From CBFHSD01 sp965658375 (GTDB lineage: Bacteria; Bacteroidota; Bacteroidia; Flavobacteriales_G; Salibacteraceae): 20,405 nt of DNA. The position numbers and the translations under genes were made by a program. The DNA lies in NCBI GenBank assembly GCA_965658375.1, contig CBFHSD010000044.1, positions 1 to 20,405 on the forward strand. Reading direction: 5' to 3'. This document shows, piece after piece, positions 7,136 to 12,314 of this stretch. The notes beneath the pieces were generated by a model. The model did no database searches. It was not told the DNA's origin and saw only the letters and a list, made by a program, of their open reading frames with translations. Positions within the stretch are counted from its first letter, which is position 1, and each line of letters starts with the position of its first letter.

Positions 7136-8086
7136 TTAAACAGAAGCACGTTTCAAGCGATCATTGATTGCTGGGCCTAAGCCCGTTTCTGGAACCCGTT
7201 CCGCTATGATCAGTTGAATAGTATCATGATCTAGAAGCCGTAAAGAATGAAACAGGTTTTTTGCGGCTTCTTTTATATCTCCCTTTCTGGTAAGAGGCAC
7301 CCAAGTGTTGTCTGCCCAATCTTGGAGGGAAAAAGTCAATGCACCTACGTCCATTCTGCCTTTGTATTTCTGTAATTCAGCCCGAATATCATCTACCATA
7401 ATCACCTTTTTCCCAGGGTTGTAATGGCTATCTAACATACCAGGGGCTTTCGGGTTTGAGCTAGATGTTTTTACCTTCAGCACCTTTTTGCCCAAGACTT
7501 TTTCAATTGCTTCTACCTCTATTCCACCCAATCGCAATACCACCACCTCCTCTCCTTCAAAAGCTATGATTGTTGACTCTACACCAACGGCTGATCTTCC
7601 TCCATCAAGAATATAATCTACTTTATCATCCAGTTGTTGAGAAACATGCGCTGCACTTGTTGGGCTCACATAACCAAACGGGTTGGCACTAGGTGCCGCC
7701 AAAGGGAAATTCAAGCTTTTCAATAAGGAAAGTGCAATTGGATGATTAGGCATTCTAAGCCCTACTGTTGAATGACCAGAAGTCACTTCATCAGGTATCA
7801 GCGCTTTTTTTTCAAGGATAAATGTCAACGGACCAGGCCAAAAAGAATCCATCAATCTTAAGGCAACTTGCGGAATGTTCTGGGCATAGATATGCGCATC
7901 CTTCGCTTCTCCCACATGAACAATGAGGGGGTCAAAAGATGGGCGATTCTTGGCTTCGAAAATTTTAAGCACAGCAGACGAATCAAGTGCATTGGTCGCT
8001 AAACCATACACCGTTTCGGTTGGAATAGCTACTAAGCCACCTTGTCTTAAAATCGCTGCTGCCTTATCAATCTTTTGCTCAATCAC
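7136..8086 (-). CDS. sua5: Sua5-type L-threonylcarbamoyladenylate synthase
   Basis: The enzyme makes threonylcarbamoyl-AMP from threonine, bicarbonate and ATP, the first step to the t6A modification at position 37 of ANN-decoding tRNAs. The 316-residue product has a YrdC domain (about 4-195) with IPTETVYGLA, the KNR motif (46-48), S133/N135 in APSANPFG and the GVESTI segment. A linker containing APGMLDSHY leads to a C-terminal Sua5 domain (about 230-316), so it is the long form rather than short TsaC. The start is GTG at 8086; no upstream in-frame ATG is available before a stop. The gene lies just after the atpDC terminator and has its own -7-like box. Confidence 0.93.
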   Translation of the reverse strand: MIEQKIDKAAAILRQGGLVAIPTETVYGLATNALDSSAVLKIFEAKNRPSFDPLIVHVGEAKDAHIYAQNIPQVALRLMDSFWPGPLTFILEKKALIPDEVTSGHSTVGLRMPNHPIALSLLKSLNFPLAAPSANPFGYVSPTSAAHVSQQLDDKVDYILDGGRSAVGVESTIIAFEGEEVVVLRLGGIEVEAIEKVLGKKVLKVKTSSSNPKAPGMLDSHYNPGKKVIMVDDIRAELQKYKGRMDVGALTFSLQDWADNTWVPLTRKGDIKEAAKNLFHSLRLLDHDTIQLIIAERVPETGLGPAINDRLKRASV

Positions 8087-8090
8087 TCCG

Positions 8091-8098
8091 CAAAATTA
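8091..8098 (-). promoter_or_regulatory. -7 box immediately upstream of the Sua5 gene
   Basis: TAATTTTG on the minus strand matches TAnnTTTG exactly and ends only four bases before the GTG start, so a transcript from it would be leaderless or nearly so. It lies downstream of the atpDC terminator, which fits an independent transcription unit. No -33 TTG is present; the position it would occupy falls in the terminator hairpin. Confidence 0.4.
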
Positions 8099-8103
8099 GT
8101 CAT

Positions 8104-8130
8104 AAAAAAACCCCCGTCTATTGACGGGGG
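8104..8130 (-). terminator. Rho-independent terminator of atpD-atpC
   Basis: A perfect 8-bp stem, CCCCCGTC (8111-8118) with GACGGGGG (8123-8130), closes a TATT loop. Read on the minus strand the hairpin is followed by seven T residues (8110-8104). It sits 22 bases after the atpC stop and before the Sua5 gene, separating the two transcripts. Confidence 0.92.
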
Positions 8131-8152
8131 CTTCTCTTTATTCAAATCCTAA

Positions 8153-8428
8153 TTACTCTGCTAGAATAATTATTTTATTCTCATATACTTCAACCACTCC
8201 ACCTTTTACGTCAAAGTCAAAGTGCTCTGAGTTGGCTTTGGTATCCGCATACTCACCTTCTTTTTCTCCATCAGCCTGTTGTACTGAAACAACACCAGCT
8301 TTAAGAGCAGAAATCAAAGGAGCGTGACCTTTTAATACGCCAAAACTACCATCAATTCCAGGCATTTGCACGTGTGCAACTTCACCTTTGAATAGGAGCT
8401 TTTCTGGTGTAATAACTTCTAAAAGCAT
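8153..8428 (-). CDS. atpC: F1Fo ATP synthase epsilon subunit (short form)
   Basis: Epsilon is part of the central stalk that couples rotation to catalysis. The 91-residue product corresponds to the N-terminal beta-sandwich only: it starts MLLEVITPEKLLFKGEV, contains the conserved GSFGVLKGHAPL segment (about 27-38) and ends with the last strands (GGVVEVYENKIIILAE). The C-terminal two-helix domain that inhibits the E. coli enzyme is absent. Because the frame ends naturally and a strong terminator follows, this is a genuine short form rather than a truncation. atpD lies 17 bases upstream on the same strand. Confidence 0.93.
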   Translation of the reverse strand: MLLEVITPEKLLFKGEVAHVQMPGIDGSFGVLKGHAPLISALKAGVVSVQQADGEKEGEYADTKANSEHFDFDVKGGVVEVYENKIIILAE

Positions 8429-8445
8429 ATGCTCTAATGTTAATA

Positions 8446-9948
8446 TTAAGCTTCAGCAAGCATTTTCTTACCTGCCTCAATAACTTCGTTTATATCTCCT
8501 TTCAAGTTGAAAGCAGCTTCTGGATACTGATCTAATTCACCATCCATAATCATTGTAAATCCTTTAATGGTATCTTCAATAGGCACCATAACACCTTTCA
8601 ATCCTGTAAACTGTTCTGCTACGTGGAAAGGTTGAGATAAGAAACGTTGTACTCTACGTGCGCGGTGTACAACCAATTTATCTTCTTCAGACAATTCATC
8701 CATTCCTAAGATGGCGATGATATCTTGAAGTTCTTTATAGCGTTGTAATGTCTCTTTTACTTTTTGAGCACAAGCGTAGTGTTCTTCACCTACAACTTCC
8801 GCTGTCAAAATTCTTGAAGTAGAATCCAATGGATCAACCGCTGGATAAATACCTAGCTCAGCAATTTTACGTGAAAGTACTGTAGTTGCATCCAAGTGAG
8901 CAAAAGTTGTTGCTGGTGCTGGATCCGTTAAATCATCCGCTGGTACATATACCGCCTGAACGGAGGTAATAGAACCATTTTTAGTTGAAGTAATACGTTC
9001 CTGCATTGCACCCATTTCTGATGCCAATGTTGGTTGGTAACCTACTGCAGATGGCATACGACCTAAAAGTGCCGATACCTCAGAACCTGCTTGCGTAAAA
9101 CGGAAGATGTTATCAACGAAGAAAAGGATGTCTTTCCCTGAACCTTCGCCATCACCATCACGGAAATATTCAGCCAATGTCAAACCTGAAAGTGCAACAC
9201 GAGCACGTGCCCCTGGAGGCTCGTTCATCTGTCCGTAAACAAATGCTGCTTTAGAATTCTTAAGCTCATTCATGTCTACTTTAGAAAGATCCCATCCGCC
9301 TTCTTCCATAGATTCATTGAAGGCATCACCATATTTGATAATACCAGACTCAAGCATTTCACGAAGAAGGTCATTCCCTTCACGTGTACGCTCACCTACA
9401 CCAGCAAATACTGACAACCCTTCGTATCCTTTCGCAATGTTATTAATCAATTCTTGAATCAATACAGTTTTACCTACACCAGCACCACCGAATAATCCAA
9501 TCTTACCACCTTTTGCGTAAGGCTCAATAAGGTCAATTACTTTAATTCCTGTAAACAGAACGTCAGAAGAAGTTGAAAGATCTTCAAACTTAGGAGCTTC
9601 TCTGTGTATAGGAAGGCCTCCTTCTTTAGAAACAGCTTCCATACCATCAATGGCATCTCCTGTTACGTTAAATACTCTACCGTTGATTCCTTCGCCAATT
9701 GGCATAGTAATCGGTTGCCCTTTAGCAACAGCTTCCATTCCTCTGGTAATACCATCAGAAGAATCCATTGCGATGGTACGCACTGTATCTTCCCCAATAT
9801 GTTGTTGAACCTCTAACACGATCACTTGACCGTTTTCTTTCGTTACCTCCACGGCATCGTAAATGTTAGGGAGACTGTCAGCTGCACCGAAGCTTACATC
9901 GATTACCGCTCCAATGACTTGGGTGATTTTTCCTTTGTTATCAGACAT
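8446..9948 (-). CDS. atpD: F1Fo ATP synthase beta subunit
   Basis: This is the catalytic subunit of the membrane ATP synthase. The 500-residue product contains Walker A GGAGVGKT (154-161), the catalytic glutamate in GER (E186), the Walker B region ILFFVDN (274-280) and the family signature PAVDPLDSTS (369-378). Between the GER block and VYGQMNEPP there is an extra segment rich in acidic residues (about 201-232) that the E. coli protein lacks; I believe it is common in Bacteroidota. atpC follows after 17 bases. The genes for the other F1 and Fo subunits are not next door, matching the split atpDC arrangement known in this phylum. Confidence 0.98.
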   Translation of the reverse strand: MSDNKGKITQVIGAVIDVSFGAADSLPNIYDAVEVTKENGQVIVLEVQQHIGEDTVRTIAMDSSDGITRGMEAVAKGQPITMPIGEGINGRVFNVTGDAIDGMEAVSKEGGLPIHREAPKFEDLSTSSDVLFTGIKVIDLIEPYAKGGKIGLFGGAGVGKTVLIQELINNIAKGYEGLSVFAGVGERTREGNDLLREMLESGIIKYGDAFNESMEEGGWDLSKVDMNELKNSKAAFVYGQMNEPPGARARVALSGLTLAEYFRDGDGEGSGKDILFFVDNIFRFTQAGSEVSALLGRMPSAVGYQPTLASEMGAMQERITSTKNGSITSVQAVYVPADDLTDPAPATTFAHLDATTVLSRKIAELGIYPAVDPLDSTSRILTAEVVGEEHYACAQKVKETLQRYKELQDIIAILGMDELSEEDKLVVHRARRVQRFLSQPFHVAEQFTGLKGVMVPIEDTIKGFTMIMDGELDQYPEAAFNLKGDINEVIEAGKKMLAEA

Positions 9949-10000
9949 TACTGCGAATGTTTTGAATTATGACGTTCTAATTAGCCTTAAAAATTGACCG

Positions 10001-10008
10001 CAAAAGTA
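10001..10008 (-). promoter_or_regulatory. -7 box for atpD-atpC
   Basis: TACTTTTG on the minus strand matches TAnnTTTG and is followed by CGG. It ends 52 bases before the atpD ATG, so the leader would be about 45 nucleotides. No TTG element is seen at the usual distance; that position is close to the palindrome at 10025-10038. Confidence 0.5.
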
Positions 10009-10024
10009 GGCTTTTCATCTTAAA

Positions 10025-10038
10025 TATTTCATGAAATA
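10025..10038. repeat. 14-bp perfect palindrome between divergent atpD and ribF
   Basis: TATTTCATGAAATA is its own reverse complement. It lies about 17-30 bases upstream of the atpD -7 box and a few bases before the candidate ribF -33 TTG, in a 163-base divergent promoter region. The placement is what an operator for a dimeric regulator would have. An AT-rich palindrome of this length is expected about once by chance in 20 kb, so function is unproven. Confidence 0.45.
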
Positions 10039-10045
10039 CTAAAAA

Positions 10046-10076
10046 TTGAATCCTTCCTGAGAAAAGGAGATATTTG
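10046..10076 (+). promoter_or_regulatory. Candidate promoter for the ribF operon
   Basis: TTG at 10046-10048 is followed after 20 bases by GATATTTG (10069-10076), one base off the TAnnTTTG -7 consensus. This is the only candidate in the window with both elements at near-standard spacing. A second imperfect -7 box, CACCTTTG (10079-10086), overlaps downstream. The predicted leader to the GTG at 10112 is about 30 nucleotides. No FMN riboswitch is seen here. Confidence 0.35.
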
Positions 10077-10111
10077 TCACCTTTGTATCTCGTAAAAGAC
10101 AAAAGATTTCC

Positions 10112-11041
10112 GTGAAAATATCTCATAATGTTTTTGACTTCAAGCCTCTACCCAATGCCGTATTAACCACCGGCACCTTTGATGGCGTGCACATTGGCCA
10201 CCAGAAAATACTAAAGCATCTCTGCAATGTTGCCGGTAAAACTCAAGGAGAATCTGTGCTGCTCACTTTCTCTCCACACCCAAGAAAAGTACTGAATCCA
10301 AGCTCTGAAATAAAGCTCTTAAATACCCTTGAAGAGAAAATCCAGCGCTTAGAAATTATTGGCATTGATCATTTGATTATTCACCCTTTCTCAAAGGCTT
10401 TTTCAAGAACCACTTCCCTTGAATTTGTAAAAGACATTGTAGTGAATCAAATAGGAACTAAAAAACTGGTAATTGGTTACGATCATCATTTTGGAAGAAA
10501 CCGAGAAGGGTCTTTTGATCACCTCAAGGAGTTCGGGCCTTTGTATGGGTTTAATGTTGAGGAGATACCGGCTTTTGATATCGACTCAGTGAATGTGAGT
10601 TCAACCAAAATTAGAAATGCGCTCAAAGAAGGAGATGTTGAAACCGCAAGACAATATTTGGGATATGACTATAAATTTTCGGGAACTGTTGTAAAAGGCA
10701 ACAAACTAGGAAGAACCATCGGCTTCCCTACAGCAAACATCTCTTACGAAAGCGAAGACAAACTGATTCCGAAAAATGGAGTCTATGCGGTGAGAGTTAC
10801 GATCAACCAACACCTGTACGCGGGCATGTTGAATATTGGTGTTAAGCCAACCGTATCAGATGATTCATCTCCTGCCAATTTAGAAGTACACATCTTTGAT
10901 TTTGATGAAGATCTCTATGGACAACAAATTCAATTGAGATTCGTAAAGCATATGCGTAACGAGCAAAAATTCGACTCTCTAGAGGCTCTCAAAGCGCAAT
11001 TAGACATTGACAGAACAATGGCTAAATCAATTCTATTGTAA
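10112..11041 (+). CDS. ribF: Bifunctional riboflavin kinase / FAD synthetase
   Basis: The enzyme phosphorylates riboflavin to FMN and adenylates FMN to FAD in the cytoplasm. The 309-residue product has an N-terminal nucleotidyltransferase domain with GTFDGVHIGH (21-30) and the SSTKIR motif (163-168). The C-terminal flavokinase domain has GNKLGRTIGFPTANI, with GFPTAN at 204-209. The start is GTG at 10112, which places the conserved NAVLTTGTFDG at the usual distance from the N-terminus. The stop codon overlaps the start of the next gene (TAATG), so ribF and the LRR gene are probably co-translated. It is divergent from atpD. Confidence 0.96.
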   Translation: MKISHNVFDFKPLPNAVLTTGTFDGVHIGHQKILKHLCNVAGKTQGESVLLTFSPHPRKVLNPSSEIKLLNTLEEKIQRLEIIGIDHLIIHPFSKAFSRTTSLEFVKDIVVNQIGTKKLVIGYDHHFGRNREGSFDHLKEFGPLYGFNVEEIPAFDIDSVNVSSTKIRNALKEGDVETARQYLGYDYKFSGTVVKGNKLGRTIGFPTANISYESEDKLIPKNGVYAVRVTINQHLYAGMLNIGVKPTVSDDSSPANLEVHIFDFDEDLYGQQIQLRFVKHMRNEQKFDSLEALKAQLDIDRTMAKSILL

Positions 11042-11604
11042 TGAGGTATTGCATCACATTTCTTTTTCTACTCCAAGTTTGCTTTGCACAAGAAGCGAAG
11101 ATCTACGAATCCTTAGATTCCGCTCTTGCCAACAAAGAAACTGCCACCCATCTAAGCCTGAAAAAGAATAAATTGAAAAGTGTTCCCCCAGAAGTATTTG
11201 AACTAAAGGGCCTGGTTTTTCTTGACTTAAGTAAGAATAAGATTGATAGTATTCCTGTTGAGATAGGGAAGCTTAGCAAACTAAAAGTCTTGAACCTTGC
11301 CAGAAACAGAATAGATACGCTGCCCATAGAAATAGGGCAATTGACAAAACTCGAAGAACTCCGTGCGGGTGATAACCACATCATGTATTTGCCCCCAGAA
11401 ATTGGAAAACTTACCGAATTAAAAATCTTAGATCTCTGGGGAAACCCAATCTCCCAGCTGCCGGATGAAATTAAAGCTTGCTCAAAACTTGAGTACTTAG
11501 ATTTTCAAGGCTCTTTAATTAACGAACACCAACAAAGAGCCATGCGCGAGGTATTGCCAATAAATGCAACCATTAAATTTCCACCGCCTTGTGGCTGCAA
11601 TTAA
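11041..11604 (+). CDS. Secreted leucine-rich repeat protein
   Basis: The 187-residue product begins with a short hydrophobic signal peptide ending around CFAQ (residue 17), so it is probably exported to the periplasm or cell surface. Residues about 36-150 contain five 23-residue leucine-rich repeats of the pattern LxxLxLxxNxIxxLPxEIGKL, the bacterial/plant intracellular-like type. The C-terminus is proline- and cysteine-containing (PPPCGCN). LRR domains bind proteins, but no partner can be inferred. It overlaps ribF by one base and the following kinase gene by 41 or 14 bases, depending on that gene's start. The operon position between two cytoplasmic nucleotide enzymes is unexpected. Confidence 0.88.
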   Translation: MRYCITFLFLLQVCFAQEAKIYESLDSALANKETATHLSLKKNKLKSVPPEVFELKGLVFLDLSKNKIDSIPVEIGKLSKLKVLNLARNRIDTLPIEIGQLTKLEELRAGDNHIMYLPPEIGKLTELKILDLWGNPISQLPDEIKACSKLEYLDFQGSLINEHQQRAMREVLPINATIKFPPPCGCN

Positions 11605-12139
11605 GCGCATTCTTATCACTGGCCCAGAATCTTCGGGCAAAAGCTGGATGGCCCAACATTTGGCGCGTCATTTTAGAACAGAATGGGTAAAAGAATATGC
11701 GCGCAGCTACCTCTCTTCTTTGAATAGAAAATACAATCAGACCGACATTGTGGCTATCTGCAAAGGCCAAACTGCCGCTCAAGAATTTACTGCTCAATTC
11801 TCAACGAACCTACTATTCTGCGATACAGGACCTGAGGTAACCAAAATCTGGAGTGAGGTAAAATTCGCAAACTGTCCGACAGAAATTGAAAGTGCATTTC
11901 ATGCACAAGTTTATGATTTTACCCTTTTAATGTACCCTGATTTGAAGTGGGAAAATGATCCTTTACGAGAAGTGCCCGAAGAAGAAGAGCGCATGAAGCT
12001 TTTTGAGCTTTACCAAAATCTTTTGATAGACCACGAAAGAATCTTTACCGTGATTAAAGGCAAATCTGAAGAACGCATGAAAATGGCATTGCGTGTTTTA
12101 CATCAATTCAATCCTCATTGTTTCCCTAACTATTCTTAG
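11564..12139 (+). CDS. NadR-like P-loop kinase / AAA-type ATPase
   Basis: The protein resembles the C-terminal ribosylnicotinamide kinase domain of NadR. Numbered from the ATG at 11564, the P-loop is GPESSGKS (20-27). The EYARSYLSSL block and a Walker B-like LLFCDTGPEVT follow, as in NadR. No DNA-binding or nucleotidyltransferase domain is present. The family phosphorylates small ribosides or vitamins, and the substrate here is uncertain: nicotinamide riboside by homology, or possibly thiamine given the neighbouring TPP-controlled receptor. The start is ambiguous. GTG at 11591 gives VAAIKRILITGPESSGKS, like typical homologues, with 14 bases of overlap with the LRR gene, while the ATG overlaps by 41. 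The stop TAG is also the beginning of the next promoter. Confidence 0.85.
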   Translation: MQPLNFHRLVAAIKRILITGPESSGKSWMAQHLARHFRTEWVKEYARSYLSSLNRKYNQTDIVAICKGQTAAQEFTAQFSTNLLFCDTGPEVTKIWSEVKFANCPTEIESAFHAQVYDFTLLMYPDLKWENDPLREVPEEEERMKLFELYQNLLIDHERIFTVIKGKSEERMKMALRVLHQFNPHCFPNYS

Positions 12140-12144
12140 TTTTG
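12137..12144 (+). promoter_or_regulatory. -7 box of the TPP riboswitch-TonB receptor transcript
   Basis: TAGTTTTG matches TAnnTTTG. Its first three bases are the stop codon of the NadR-like gene. A TTG at 12118-12120 lies 16 bases upstream, a little short of the usual spacing. The predicted transcription start is around 12148-12152, at the 5' edge of the riboswitch. Confidence 0.5.
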
Positions 12145-12149
12145 AAACG

Positions 12150-12257
12150 GTTTTCTATGGGGTGCCTTACTTAACAGGCTGAGAACATACCCAATTTAAT
12201 CTGTAGAAAGATTGAAGGGACCTGAACCAGTTAGTACTGGCGTAGGGATAAGAGAAC
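12150..12257 (+). ncRNA. TPP (THI-box) riboswitch
   Basis: The element carries the TPP aptamer signatures in order: GGGGTGCC (12159-12166), GGCTGAGA (12177-12184), ATACCC (12187-12192), ACCTGAACCAG (12220-12230) and ACTGGCGTAGGGATAAG (12236-12252). Helices can be drawn: P1 12150-12158 with 12248-12257 (one bulge), P2 GGGT/ACCC, P3 GCCT/AGGC and P5 CCAG/CTGG. CTGAGA and the GCGTAGGGA end are the near-invariant TPP-binding parts. It sits 57 bases before the ATG of the TonB receptor. No terminator hairpin with a T-run follows, so control of translation or RNA stability is more likely than attenuation. TPP binding is expected to lower receptor expression. Confidence 0.95.
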
Positions 12258-12314
12258 ATGTAAAACCGTGACGGGAAATTACCCTGTGTTTCTGTCGATA
12301 ATTCTTTATTCATT

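Noticed and set aside
12271..12287. Hairpin ACGGG/CCTGT downstream of the TPP aptamer as an intrinsic terminator
   Set aside because: Only five pairs with a G-U wobble, and no T-run follows; kept only as possible secondary structure.
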